Source: Hyalella azteca
Taxonomy: Eukaryota > Arthropoda > Malacostraca > Amphipoda > Hyalellidae
DNA: 64,000 bases
NCBI RefSeq assembly: GCF_000764305.2
Contig: NW_025937491.1
Location: 62,001 to 126,000 of the forward strand
Direction: 5' to 3'
This document shows, in pieces, positions 36,400 to 48,698 of the stretch (its first letter is position 1; every line of letters begins with the position of its first letter). The notes beneath the pieces were generated by a model. That model saw only the letters and a list, made by a program, of their open reading frames with translations, had not been told where the DNA came from and did no database searches. Made by a program: the position numbers and the translations under genes.

Positions 36400-36810
36400 A
36401 GTGAGCCCCAATATATACTCCTTTTTGTATTTATTTGCTGTCTATAGAGTATCAGTGTCTGTGAGGCGGGCCCCAATACTCATCTTATATGTATATACTG
36501 TCAATAGAGTATCAGTGTCTGTGAGGCAGACCTCTATACTCCTCTTATATTTATTTACTGTCAATAGAGTATCAGTGTCTGTGAGGCAGACCTCTATACC
36601 CCTCTCATATTTATTTACTGCCTATAGAGTATCAGTGTCTGTGAGGCAGACCTCTATACTCCTCTTATATTTATTAACTGTCTAAAGAGTATCAGCGTCT
36701 GTGAGTCCGGTCTCAATCTTCCTCTTGTATTTATTTACTGTCTATGGATTATCAGTGTTTATGAGACAAGCCAAAACTCCTCTTGTATTTATAAACAATC
36801 TATAGAGTCT
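36400..36810. repeat. 60-bp minisatellite, about 7 copies
   Basis: AGTATCAGTGTCTGTGAGGC recurs exactly every 60 bp (36448, 36508, 36568, 36628), with diverged copies at 36688 and 36748. Because 60 is divisible by three, the plus frame 36341-36685 stays open as a 20-residue peptide repeat (YRVSVSVRQTSILLLYLFTV). This is the expected side effect of the period and not evidence for a protein. Confidence 0.95.
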
Positions 36811-38780
36811 GTGCGCAATTAGCTTGAAAATCCAAAATGACGTCTTTCTCGGGAGATTCACCTCAGCTCGAGATAGCGATAGGTGTTGAACTCCGCGATT
36901 TATGTACATTTCGTACAACTCGTACTTCCAACTCACTTTGTTCTACAGTTAATTTTTGAACGACTTCAGCTTTGAATTAAAAGCATACCTATTTAAGGTA
37001 AACTCTTAATCAAATGGATGAAACATAAGATGAATCACATGAAATAAATGTTATATTTTACGTAATTGCGCAAATGAGGAAATAAAGAAAGATGGCAATG
37101 AACAATTCTAAAGCTGTAACCGCACTGAATTTTATCGAATATTATCACAATAAAAAGTAGGCCAATCTTTAGCCATCCCTGCAGCGGCCATAGGTGTTGA
37201 ATTTCGTCGATAAGTTTCTGTTTCAGTTAATTTGCAGATTGGTCCTCAATATCGTGTTCCTGTCCCCTATAGAAGATCATGGGAGTGTCAGGGGCAGGCC
37301 ACCCATACGGCGGCCAGACATTAATCGTTTTCAAACAGATTCTGCAGAGGCACCATGCAAGCCCCAAATTACACTAACAATTGAAAATTTTAATAACTGC
37401 TGTTTTTAACTTTTTTAATTTAAACTTTCTGTCAAGAGACTCATCCTTCAGTTATAAAAGCCATTCACTAAAATAGTTAAGGTAAAATGCCCGCATTAAT
37501 TTACATATAAGCTCTGCCATCCCCTCCTCTCTTTTCCTCGCAGCATTAATAAAATTATATGAGTTTTTTTTTCAGTCAAATGCTGCTTCACTGCACTGAA
37601 TAATTTCTCGCTGCATTATTTAGGCCTTTCAACGCTCTGTTTAATGATAGCCTTAACAGGTGTCGGTTCGGGGTTGTACTTGCAAGATTCATTCTCGATT
37701 CAAAGCGCGAACAATTAGTTCTTTGAATTTTAATTTTCTTTTCGTAATATCGTACATTAAATTGGAGATAGAAATTGAAAATTTTGACCATAATATGCTA
37801 AAATTTCGAGAAGTTGGGACATGAATTCACTGGAACGCAATTTTCCTCGCTATCATCTTGTTATACGTTGAGAAGGCGGCTATACAAAAAAAAATTATGG
37901 AAAAAGAGCTCGCTAGGAAAACTAATATTTTTTCCTACAGCCTTGCCATTTTATAATATTTCTGAATAACACAAAATGCGGGTCATTTTTTAACCCAACA
38001 AATGTAGCTGGCACTTTCGAATGGCTACACAGATTTAAAAACTCAACTGTCTCAAATTTCTCTAAAATTTCTACACGTTTTTCCATGCTTGACACGAACA
38101 TTTTAAATTCCAAAGCAATTATAGGACATTGGCACGCTTCTTATCTTCCACAGATAAATTTTCCAGTAACGAAACATGAAGCTGGTCAATGTTTGTGTCC
38201 TGTCCATTGTATAGACAATAATAATGCGCTGCAATTTAAAACAATATTATTCGTAAGCTAAGCGTGCAATGAAACTGAGCCAAATGAAGCCGCGTTTTAA
38301 TTACGCGCCGGGAAAAAATTACAAATTCGCCACGGAATTCACTAAATTGCACGTAAAAATTCAGCACGGATACGATTCACTGAATGAAGCCTTTTCGCGT
38401 CGTAAAATTCGTCAGAACTACGCTGAATACAAATGAAGAAATTTCCACTCAGAATTACAGCTAAAATTTTCTCAATACAAATATAAATACTTGGTCTGAA
38501 TGGTTAAAGCTCATCAATATAGAGAAGAAAAACGTTTTAAACGGAAAATGACAATTGTAAGTACTCCAAATACTGCAAAAATTCCCGAAAAAAAAATTAC
38601 AAAACAAACCGTTCGAACAGAACGAATTCAGTATTTATTCATGTTAACCATGAATTCCATTAGCAACAGAAACCTTGCGTCCGCCATCACAATATGGCCG
38701 CCATGAATAATTCAGGCTTCTTCCTGCACTCAAAGAGGCGCGTGCGGAGGAATACCAGATCACGCAATCATAAAAATACA
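36811..38780. other. Gene-less stretch
   Basis: No gene. Two similar phrases, ATAGGTGTTGAA with TCG, at 36877 and 37191 hint at another diverged repeat. Confidence 0.45.
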
Positions 38781-38948
38781 TGTCTCATACTGTCCAAATA
38801 TTGACACAGTTCTTTACCCACAGCACGAATTCAGAGCGGACGTTGCACTAATAAGCCTTTTTATAGTGCCTAAATGGGTCAGGATGACCCATAAAATATC
38901 ATAAATTGCATCACTGTTTGTACAAAGTTTCACACATTTCTTTGAGTG
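38781..38948. mobile_element. MITE family 1 copy (168 bp)
   Basis: Left part GTCCAAATATTGACACAGTT is the reverse complement of the 29.3 kb copy's right arm; the centre has GGGTCAGGATGACCC; the right end is TTTCTTTGAGTG. The extreme left terminus is diverged. Confidence 0.65.
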
Positions 38949-40625
38949 TTCAGAGGTCCACTCCGGCAGGGCGACTTGTAAACAACTTGAGTTTCCTGCC
39001 TCCTTCCGGCGGAAGTGAAATTCAGGACCGGAAGGTTTTAGAAATAGTAACTTTTGAAACACGAGTAAATTTATTCCAGCGCATTTGTTTCATATTATTG
39101 AAACAAATTTAGTTCATAAATTCTAATTTCAAGATATAAAATATTCCTCGTTGTAATGTAATTATTATTGGAATTATTAGAACTAATCGCTTCATTTAAT
39201 CAATGATTTCAGTCTGTATTGTTATTTGACAGATTTGAGTATACAATCGCCATGCTGAACACACAGAACTGAGAAATTATACTGATAATTTAATATATTT
39301 AAACTTATAAGCATTAATGGCCTAGTGAGAGCTTGAGACGCGAGCTGGGCCTTGATTTATAGGCATTTAAAACATGCGTGGCAATTAGGGCTCGGGTGGC
39401 AGTGGCGCGAAAGATGCACATGTTTGTGGCATCTCTTACGTATGGCCAAGAAATGTGGCACAAGTGACGTCGTTGGCACAGGAATTGTGGCATGCAAGGC
39501 TCGTCAGCTCGTGGAATTTCTTGCACAGAACCTTGTAAGTTTTTGATCAGAGCTGCAAAAGTTTTGATGAAAAGACATCGCCCGCTATTGCATTTTTTTC
39601 TCGCTTCTGTCCACAACGTGTAAACATTTACAACCAATTGATGGAAACGTGTGCGAATGTCATATTTATGTCATGTTTGACACATATTTCTTATGTCTGT
39701 GTTAAAAATATACATGAAACTTAGTTTATTATTAATTTTTTTCAGGTTACCTAGCGCAAAATACAAACGATTATTTTCGCAAGTCCACTTGTTGCCAATT
39801 GACACATGATGCAATTCAAGTGTAGAATAAATGAATTCTTCATTTTTTTAAAACATTTTTGCCATACTTATCTCGTATAATTAAATGACAATGATGAGTC
39901 AGATGACTAAACAAAATTCAGTAACCACATTAGATTTCCACTCTGAACGTTTATTGCTAAGCTGCGCCTACTCGAAATTTACAACTCTCACCTAATTACA
40001 TGGACGAAGAAAATTCAGACCAGGGCCGAGTTCGATTGAATTAAAAACTTTGGAATCGGTGAGGCTTACATGATGAAATGAGAAATTTATCAGGCACTTG
40101 AATTGGAAATCGCTCAGTCGGAAAGGCGAATTAGTTTCATCAGGACGTTTAAAAATAGCTAATTTTGTCCAATATTTCCTACGTTGTCAATGTCCTCGCA
40201 GAGCGGCAAAATCAATCTAAAATTACAACGTTCGAGTCAACCAACCAAACCAATTTTATTTCAGACATTGTTGATGTTACAACAAAATTGTTAAATGAAT
40301 GCGTGACACATTCCGGAATGACAAGTGAATTTTTATTTAACGAAAACCGATAGCGAAAGAACAATGATTGGCAAAATGCGAGAATTTTTGTGTGCAAAAA
40401 AAGGCAAATTCCTTCCCTCAAGGCAAATATTCATCCCTCCTTTTCATTTATTCTACTGAAATCATTTTCATTATTATTCCAAAGCATATTATATGTTACG
40501 ATGCGAGATAAAATTGTCAACTTTATGGTTGTCTCGTCAAAAACCAATCAAATTACATTTGGAGTCTGCCAAAGCAATTAAATTACGTCTCTTGAGTCAA
40601 CAGGTGCCGAGGGTTCGATCAGAAG
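38949..40625. other. Gene-less stretch
   Basis: Opposing open frames lie at 39314-39637 (-, 107 codons) and 39352-39546 (+). The plus frame runs into a consensus donor, CTTGTAAGT, at 39533-39541, but no acceptor supports an exon. Neither product is recognised. Confidence 0.4.
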
Positions 40626-40862
40626 TCGCAATAAGAGAGGGCGAGGGTAGCGAGGGTTTGAAAGGAGAGGGTGAGGGTAATGAAGGTTTTTAGATGCGAT
40701 AAAGCGAGGGTAGCGAGGGTTCTCTACGTGGTATGGAGAGGACAGCGAGTGTTTGCAAAAAGAAAAAGCGAGGGTAGCATGGATTCACATAGCGGGGCAT
40801 GAGTAGTGAAGATTTAAAAGGGAAAGAGCGAGGGTAGTGAGGGCTTGCAAAAGGCGAGGGTA
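40626..40862. repeat. GAGGGTAGCGAGGGTTT minisatellite
   Basis: Irregular purine-rich array of GCGAGGGTAGCGAGGGTTTG-type units of about 40-50 bp. Strong G/A strand asymmetry with runs of GGG could favour G-quadruplex or triplex structure. Confidence 0.85.
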
Positions 40863-40897
40863 TGGTAACGAAGGGTTGTACAAGAAAAGAGCTGCAA

Positions 40898-40973
40898 GGG
40901 GCCATCTTTCAAAATTCGCTAAGTGAACGTAAGTACTTACGCTCTATTTTCTTGTCTATGATTGGTGGATTTA
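40898..40973 (+). mobile_element. MITE family 2, truncated copy
   Basis: Matches the left half of 52559-52703: GGGGCCATCTTTCAAAATTC, then the palindrome CGTAAGTACTTACG, then CTCTATTTTCTTGTCTATG and ATTGGTGGATTT. The right half is absent. Confidence 0.75.
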
Positions 40974-42522
40974 TTCTAAACAAAATTTCCAATGAAAACA
41001 AAATTCAAAATAATTCATTACATCGAGCTTTGATCGAAATCTCATAAAATCCCAAGGTAATGACTTAGTCATGAACATCGATCAGGAACATCCATTGTTT
41101 AGTTAGATTAAGATATTAATCCAAATAATTAGATTCGTAGATTCCCCATCAACCTTTATTTTAAATTTGATTTAATTTGTCGAATTATTGCCGCTGCCTC
41201 GGCCGCCGCGATTTACGCTCCGTCAAAACGCCTTTCATCTCCGTTTTTATTAACCAGATTTAAGGGACATTTCAATTGGCCGCCTTTTGCCCGACGATAA
41301 ACAAACAACACTGCGATTGCGTCGGTGATTGGATCCTGGGCACTGAATGTGTATTGGATTAAATTGTACATAATTTGCTTCACTCAGCAATGCAGTAATC
41401 AATTAGTGTTTCGCCCTGACATGATTTTCGGGCGGCGTTCATTCTAAAGTGCTACAAATATGGCATGTCAATAGGAATTACAGCTCTTAGGCTCTGAATC
41501 TAACGCTCAACTTTTATAAATAATTGAATGCTGCTATAGTGGAACGATCATTGAAATGGTTGTAATTACGAGGATGTAAATGGGTTAAGGGCGAGATTTT
41601 GTCAGAGTATGGTAAATGGCCGTAATGCCGTCAACATGGAAAGTTTTTTATAGTGAAATGGTGAATAAATAAAGTAAAATTAAATAACTAAATTAAATTC
41701 GAACATTTTATTAATTTATAATTAAACAAAGCCTGCAGCCCCTTAAGTAAACATTGGCACTGATTATTAAGGAAATTATTATTAATTATTAAGACACTGA
41801 TTATTTGTGAAGGAAGAAGCAGTATTATTTCTTCCCTTGATTATTTTAAGGAAAACGCTCTAGGAACTCCTAAAGGGCCCTCCTTTTCATTGCAAAAAAA
41901 ATTGTTCTTTAGACAAACATATGTTTGAATGGCCCTTACGGTATTTGGTGGGAAGCGTGAATTTAACAATGGTTGCTCGTTCTCTATGTCCACAGAACTT
42001 GAAGTTTCATGATATATTGTGGAAAAATAATTATAACGTCTGTGTCACTGAAATTAATTTGGAAACGATTTAATCGATTTATCTTTGAAATTTCGTGTTT
42101 TTAAATTTCGTGGGCTCTGAAATTTTGGATGGGGCTGCTATTTTAGCTGTTATTGTTTTTTGTATTATTTTGATTATATTTTTCGGTAAGAATTAATAGG
42201 AGCACTTCCAATGCAACAATGGCTTGTATATTTGAAATATATATATTTTTACACCAATTTTAATTCATTATTAATTATTACACTCTGTTCGACTGTGTCA
42301 AAAGATTCTGCACTCAATTTAATTATAATTAATTAGGTCATTAATATTATCGATGAAATTAATAATATTTTCATTTAAATATTATTTCTTGGGCCAACAG
42401 TATGATAAACATCGATAATATCCGATGATCATCGGGAGCATGTGAACAAATTCGTGCAGTCGCACTGCTTTTTTACTACCTTTATTACAAACTATATTAA
42501 AAATTATACAACAAACTGCAAG
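40974..42522. other. Gene-less; possible conserved noncoding block
   Basis: No gene. The segment 41190-41460 is of balanced composition, unlike the AT-rich flanks, lacks long open frames, and contains ATTAACC, CAATTGG and ATCAATTAGTG words. It has the look of a cis-regulatory block, but comparison with related genomes would be needed to say so. Confidence 0.35.
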
Positions 42523-43526
42523 GAGATTCACGGAAACTTCCCGTTTTGTATTTCCTCTCCAGATGTCGTAGGAAAATGGTGGGGAGTATTTTATGAATGA
42601 AAGGCAAAGTAATGAAGTTTTTGTACCACCTAGTCATTTGCCACTATATATGGGGCAAGTACGCAGCATGCGTTTACTGTCGTGGCATACTTTTCTAATA
42701 CTTTTCTAAACTTTCGCGTTTGGCCCGGGTCTCCAGAAAATGGAGGCGGTCTAAACACCTAACGATGGCAATCCGTAACGGTCCAGGAAAAAACTTGATA
42801 CTTCAGTGGCCATTCTACATATTATCGCTACTTAACGAGCATTCCTTCCTCGGTTCCGTATCCATTCTTCAGGTAGGTGTCCTGACCGGAATTCGATTGC
42901 TACGTACACATTTAGGGTAAGTGGAGGTGTGAATGCTAGAGGTGTCTGGAGGTCATCGGACTGCCACAACGCACCCGAAAACGTAGAGAACGTAAATGTG
43001 TTGTGTGCGGTGTTAAAAGTCGACAAAATCGACCCCTATTTCTTTGCAGAAAATGAACCCGCAGTAACAGTGTCTGCAGCTCGGTACACGCAAATGATTG
43101 ACGTTCTTTTTTTTGCCAAAACTGGCTGAACTGAATGTGAGGGACGTCTGGTTACAACAGGATGGAGCCGCGGCCCACACAGCATGATGTACCCCGATTG
43201 AGCTCCGTGTGATTTTTTCATGGGTTTATCTTGCATCAATTGTTACAATGACTGTCCGAGGACCATAATACCTCATTTGAAAAACAACATACGCCAAGCA
43301 ATCGCCAACATACCCGTCAGTATGCTCGGCGAGTTGAACCCAACTTCAAAAACTCGATTAACTGAATGCGTTAACAATGGGGACCGTCGTTTGTCCGATA
43401 TCATCCTTAAAACTATATGATACAAAAATTCAAGTGTTACATTTTCAATAAAATTGTAAGGATATATTCACTAGTTCTTTTTTTATTGAGCTTTCAAATC
43501 AGGAAGTTTTCGTGAATCACCCGGTA
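42523..43526 (+). mobile_element. Degraded mariner-type transposon
   Basis: The ends are inverted repeats. The left end is GAGATTCACGGAAACTTCCC at 42523-42542. The right end, read in reverse complement from 43526, is TACCGGGTGATTCACGAAAA continuing CTTCCTG. The interior is about 1 kb and holds the remains of a transposase of the Tc1/mariner (IS630) superfamily, described separately. Length and layout fit a single full-length but inactivated insertion. A clean TA target duplication is not obvious at the left. Confidence 0.75.
42929..43420 (+). pseudogene. Mariner-type transposase remnant
   Basis: Three adjacent blocks in different frames match the C-terminal half of arthropod mariner-type transposases. 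Block 1 (to about 43129) reads KIDPYFFAENEPAVTVSAAR followed by YTQMI, corresponding to the usual IGPYFFE...VTVN..RY..MI. Block 2 (about 43131-43187) reads VWLQQDGAAAHTA, the catalytic D-containing motif W.QQDGA.AHTA. Block 3 (about 43205-43420) reads DFFMG, the W/DFFLWG region, then LKNNIRQAIANIPVSML and ends RRLSDIILKTI. Frameshifts and an in-frame TGA directly after HTA separate them. The first catalytic Asp and the DNA-binding domain are not recognisable. The element cannot make an active enzyme. Confidence 0.8.
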
Positions 43527-44026
43527 TGTCCTTGTCACAATTTAGCCTCCACGACCCGCAAACGACCCAAAAAGCCCCGTGTCCCCACACAACGAACTAA
43601 CACTTCAAACTTTGCTTTATACGTGAAACACTTTATATTGTATTACACTATACATGTGTATAGGAGTGATTAATACTCACAGTCAGTCCGCCTCTTAACC
43701 ATAAGAAATTATATTTCAAAGTTATGCACATTACATTATCTAGTGTTTTATATTATGCGATACGCACAGTCGGTTCCTCCATAAACGTTACCGGCAATGT
43801 ACCACTTTATATTGCAGTGTAACATACAGTTTTCTATTATATATAATACTTACAGTCGGTCACAGCAGGTCAGAGCAGGATAAGCTCAGCCTCAATGGAG
43901 ATGATTTGACCAAAGCCCCAACTCGCCTACCAAAGCTCCCACTGCCGGGCTTATGACTTCAAAAGGGACACTCCATCTTTCACTCACGACTTTAATTTCA
44001 AGGGAACTTGAGAGGAGATTTTTTTA
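43527..44026. repeat. Degenerate tandem repeat and spacer
   Basis: Between about 43620 and 43870 the phrases ACTTTATATTGTATTACACT, ACTTTATATTGCAGTGTAAC and CACAGTCAGT/CACAGTCGGT recur, giving about three diverged copies of a unit near 90 bp. The rest is spacer. Confidence 0.5.
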
Positions 44027-44297
44027 TAGAATAGAATAGAAGTGTCGGCACTGAAGAAATAGGCCCATGGCCTGTTGCCGATTCTTGAACTTTTCGTGTC
44101 TTGATTCACAAGGGATCCGGCCTTTGGAACCCGATCTTTCCATAACTGACGATTGATTGAGATAGCTGCTGGACTTATTGCCTGGTCCGTAATTTGCTAG
44201 GCATTTCAAGACTGAACATATGCTCCTGCATAGCTTCGTCTAGTCTGTTCTTGAAGGCGTTCATACTCGGAGCGTCAACGATGCTATCAGGGAGGCT
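44027..44297 (-). mobile_element. LINE 3' end, inverted copy
   Basis: Reverse complement of the LINE end at 16.0-16.3 kb. On the minus strand it starts within SLPDSIVDAPSMNAFKNRLD coding, passes the stop, carries AAGAATCGGCAACAGGCC in the 3' UTR and ends in a TTCTA-repeat tail (TCTATTCTATTCTAT at 44027-44041). Only about 270 bp remain, so it is strongly 5'-truncated. The two copies are close in sequence. Confidence 0.8.
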
Positions 44298-44877
44298 TCT
44301 TTTATACCCAAGGGGTTATCAATAAGTCTCGGAGATGGATTCTGATATACACATTGTAAAATAATATTATTCTAGCTTTAATAAAGTGTATACACAAAGT
44401 TACTTTAAAGCGTATTGGCAACAGTTATTTCAACAGCAGCAATTCTTTCCAAATTAAGTGTTAAATTATTTCAAAGTTCAGAGAATCCTAAAATTCTACC
44501 TAAACCTGTATTGCTCACATTTATGGAGGATTCCCGGTATTGCTCTAATAATTTAAATTTCACTCAGTGTTTCGTAATGCTACGACGCTGAGTCTCCTTG
44601 GTATTTTGTATTTTTTCAACGTGAAACGCAACACAAAACTAATTATTGTTAATTATTCATCGGTAACTTTTTTGACTTGTGTTAATATTCATCTTCTGAA
44701 TTTATTTCTCATCGTCATAGTTTTTTTCATGTAGACCATTAAAAGAGAAACATTGGCAATTCAAGTACAATTATAAACGCAGCCTCGCTAATGAGCGGAG
44801 AATATTCAAGACGTTAGCTCAATGATTGCTCGACTCTTCAAAACGAACTGCCTTGGCATCATCGCATTCATGTCGAC
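44298..44877. other. Gene-less spacer
   Basis: No feature seen. Confidence 0.45.
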
Positions 44878-45200
44878 CTACATCCTCCAGTCAACCTCCC
44901 GACTTCAGTCAACCTCCAGATTTCAGTCAACCGCTCGACTTCAGTCAAACTTCAGATTTCAGTCAACCGTCCGACTTCAGTCAACTGCTCTACTTCAGTC
45001 AACCGCCCGAATTCATACGACTGCCGGATTTCAGTTTACCGCCAGACTTCAGTCAACTGCCCGACTTCGGTCAACCACCTAATTTTTGTCAACTATCGGA
45101 GCTCAATTAACTGCCCGATTTTAGTTATCCGTCCAGCTTCAGTCTACCGCCTTACTTCAGTCAACCGCGCCCGACTTCAGTCTACCGCCATACTTCAGTC
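44878..45200. repeat. 18-bp minisatellite (TTCAGTCAACCGCCCGAC)
   Basis: About 16-18 imperfect copies. The 18-bp period keeps frames open, producing the overlapping ORFs 44822-45082 and 44826-45110 with QSTARLQSTAR- and FSQPPDFSQPP-like peptides. These are repeat translations and not proteins I would call. Confidence 0.9.
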
Positions 45201-45480
45201 AACCGCCTGACTTCAATCAATCACCCTGTAGTAGCCCAAGATTCTACGAATCTCCAGCGCAATATTGTGTTTACCTAATCAGTCTACCACCCTCTTCAGT
45301 CAACCGCCTGACTTCAATCAATCACCCTGTAGTAGCCCAAGATTCTACGAATCTCCAGCGCAATATTGTGTTTACCTAATCAGTCTACTGCCCTCTTCAG
45401 TAAACCGCCTGACTTCAGTCAATCACCCTGTAGTTATAGCCCAAGATTCTACGGATAGTAGCCCAAGATTCTTCGTCGTC
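45201..45480. repeat. 101-bp tandem repeat, about 3 copies
   Basis: AACCGCCTGACTTCAATCAA starts copies at 45201, 45302 and 45403. Each includes TAGCCCAAGATTCTACG and CTTCAGTCAACCG-type sequence from the adjoining 18-bp array. So a larger unit has been built partly from the smaller one, a two-level array. Confidence 0.9.
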
Positions 45481-46178
45481 CTAAACCAGTGCAGACGTTT
45501 TTGACTACCATTCGCCACTTCATTAATTCTCCGGTACCTTTTTGAATTTTTTTGGTTGATTTCAATAAATTTTGAATAGCAAAAACTGCAATTTATAGCA
45601 GTTTATGCAGAAATAAAGAAATCTCATTATTTCGAATTAGCTTCCCTCTGTAGCCCAGGGAATGGGTAAAAGCAAGTAGTCGTGCGGCATGCAAGGGAAT
45701 AAAGTTTGAAGAGCTTGTAACTCACTTTAGGCTTTCTTCAAGAAGCCATTTGTTGCAGTGGCGCTGCTTGGGATGCGACGAGGAGGGCGAAGGCCGCTGC
45801 CTTCTTCCTAATGAAGTTGTCAGAGTCAAACTGGCTTTGCTGGATGGCTTGTGTCTGTCAGCGTTGAGCTGTAAGGCTTGAGACAGCACATGAAGAAAGG
45901 CTTGCTGCGGCCTTTGAAATACATCACTTATCTATAGAAATAAGGGTTAAAACAGCGCCTGAAACTAGGCTTGCAACTGCAAGATATCCTTTGGAATAAG
46001 GGTTGAAACAACTCAACACAGAATATCAAACTTACTGTGGTGTGATGTATGGCATTATACGAGTAAACACACCAGCAGATGTTATCTGCATCATAATTGC
46101 CACGGAACGTCATGCGCTTATCGTGATACCATATCATAAGGTTGAGTATGTAATATAAGATTCAAACACAACGTATAA
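45481..46178. other. Gene-less stretch
   Basis: Nothing supportable. An internal duplication of AAATAAGGGTTAAAACA/GAATAAGGGTTGAAACA is seen at 45938 and 45993. Confidence 0.4.
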
Positions 46179-46390
46179 GTTCTTTTCATGTATGGCATGA
46201 ATGGTCCTACATGTCCCTTTTAAATTTTTCCACAAGATTTAAACGCTGCGTTTATGTTCTTGGCATGTATGACATCAATGGTCATACATGTCACTCTCAA
46301 ATTTTTCCTCAAGACCTAAACGCTGCGTTTAAGTTCTTGTCGTGTATGACATGAATGGTCATGCGTGTCCGTTTCAAATGTTTTTGTGCC
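46179..46390. repeat. 77-bp tandem repeat, 2.7 copies
   Basis: GTTCTT starts copies at 46179, 46256 and 46333, each with CATGTATG(A/G)CAT and AATGGTC words, and the first two with AAACGCTGCGTTTA. Confidence 0.9.
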
Positions 46391-47561
46391 ACCTCATCAC
46401 CGCCGCACGCGACGACAGCGGTGCTTTAATGCTGTCGAATGTGGCACCAGTTTTGTCTGGCTTTAATGCTTCAATTTCAATTTTTTTCATGAGTAATGGA
46501 TAATTATTATTGATCAGCTATAATTGAATATTTTTGGATGCTTCTAATCGTTATCGGATTTTTATGGTGTGAAAAATAAGTTAGGATCATTGAAGCGGCA
46601 TTGAATTATGTGACAATCTTTTAATAAACTACCAAGGAGGTGCAGGTAATCATATCAAACATGTAATTAATAAACGTAGAACTCAGTGGAAGTAAAATGA
46701 TACTCACAATTATACATTAGATTACACTTTAATGGCTACTGTTGTACAAAGGAACCCATTATCACCTCGCAAGTTAGCGCATTTAAGTGATCTGAAAAGT
46801 GGGAAATAAGTGCCATGGTTATCAGTTCTTTCCATTGATTTGAATGGAAATAAAAATTGAATTTATAAAAATACACGAGCAGCATAACTTCCTTATAAGC
46901 GCTGAGAAGCGAAGTCGTTCGAAAGTCGATGCCTTTTGAAAGCTTCCATCTTCAGTCTATGGCTCGGCTGAGGTTAAAATAGTATTTGGGACTCCAGTTG
47001 AGAACCGTTCAAGTCGATCGGCCATTGCTTATGGACAACTTTTTTCTCACTTTAGCTCACAATTTTCTTTAGTTCAATCTGCGGTTTGTGCTAAAGACCT
47101 TCACTCAATATAGCCCACTCATGTCCCATTAACATTTGTACTTTTTACCCAACTCAGTAACTCACTCACGCCCGAACCTCATTGACCACCCACTCAAAAC
47201 CTCTCTATCCACCGCCCGCTCGATAACCTTTTCGAAACCATGCGCTTTAGATAGAAGTTTTGCTACAGCTATTCGACGAGCTCTTGTCTCCCCTGAAAAC
47301 ATAGCTCGTTCTTTTAGTGAAAAATACCCATCTTATTTTCAGTGGACGAGGACGCTCCATTGCTGCGATCAATCAAGTTCAATAACTCGAAGGAGTTTCG
47401 TTGCTGCGGCGTTACAGGCTCCTTTGAGAAAATTACCTGTCGAGACATGCGCTCATCAAAGGCATTGTAATTCGATTTGAATTTGATTTAGCCGAAAATA
47501 CCCGATGCTATTTAAAATTAAGTAGTAGAATATTTCTGGCCTTAGAGAAACCTTGCGTCTT
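46391..47561. other. Gene-less stretch
   Basis: The frame 47136-47480 (+, 114 codons) is Ser/Thr/Arg-rich and shows no known motif or splice sites. I do not call it. Confidence 0.4.
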
Positions 47562-47574
47562 ATTATTATTATTA

Positions 47575-47630
<56 letters not shown>

Positions 47631-47632
47631 AT
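47562..47632. repeat. (ATT)n microsatellite
   Basis: About 70 bp of nearly pure TTA/ATT. It explains the poly-Asn/Ile minus-strand ORF 47456-47716. Confidence 0.98.
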
Positions 47633-48698
47633 TATTGTTATTTTTTTATAATGGCCATGATTGCTTCCAAATACTGTCGGTTTATCTAAGCAAATGAATT
47701 TTTTTGAAGGTATCATGCGACATAATTAATAATTTAATAGATAAGATTATAAAGATAAATGTATATTTTTTTTCAAAAAATGTATCAAAATTTCATGTGC
47801 ATTACTCGAAATAATCCAGCAGCAATGGAGAAAATTAAATTTTAAATGCATAAAAAATTAAACTATCTTGAGTTTAGGATTCAGATTTACACACGAAATT
47901 ACACTGCAAGACATGCTGCGACGTTCAAATGATTATGTGTTTCTCAGACTTGTGTACCGACACATACTTAAATGTTAGGTATAAACACCGTAGACTAATT
48001 TTCTACTCCATTGCCTTTCTCCCGAATTGTAAATTAACATATGAACAATACTAGCTGGTCGTTTTTTGGAGCTGCAGGAACAAATATTGAAGACAGTCTG
48101 TGCGCTCGAGATAGTAAAAAAATTCTAAATAATAAAATTCCTCCAATCCAGGTTCGAAATTTTGAGGTTTTCCTTAAAATTCAACAAAAAAAACGATCAA
48201 AGAATGCAAATGAATGCACTTTAAATTGAAGACACTATCGACTTAAGATAAACATGAATAGTGATAACAAGCTCACCTCTTTTATACCATAACACGCATT
48301 TAATATAATATCACTTATAGGTACACATGAGACTTTACACTTTAAAGGCAATATAAACAATTATTATTATTATTATTCTTATCTTGTGTGTTAAGTTGTT
48401 ATGTATGTTGTTATTGTTATTAATAACAAACGACCTTAATTACCCATGGACGTTTACAACATAAAATTTTCTCTAAACCTAAAATGAATGAATTACCGAA
48501 TAACATTTATAACCATGACAAAGGATAGCAACGGAATTTTTTTTTTGCCCATCTCTCTCAGCATTTTCAGCTGAAGTATTCCTGCCTTCAACATGGCAGC
48601 GTGGTTCAGCCTATCAGCCTTACACAGGCATAGGCCAGTCACGGGCCTAAGAATCTTTAAGAACCTAAGCAGCTCTTCTTCATCATCTCGAGTCCTCA
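47633..48698. other. Gene-less stretch
   Basis: AT-rich, with a second short ATT run at 48360-48376. No gene seen. Confidence 0.5.

Noticed and set aside
39352..39546. ORF ending in a GTAAGT donor
   Set aside because: Donor present, but no acceptor or family match, and an equally long frame lies on the opposite strand.
47136..47480. 114-codon Ser/Arg-rich ORF
   Set aside because: No domain, codon or splice support.
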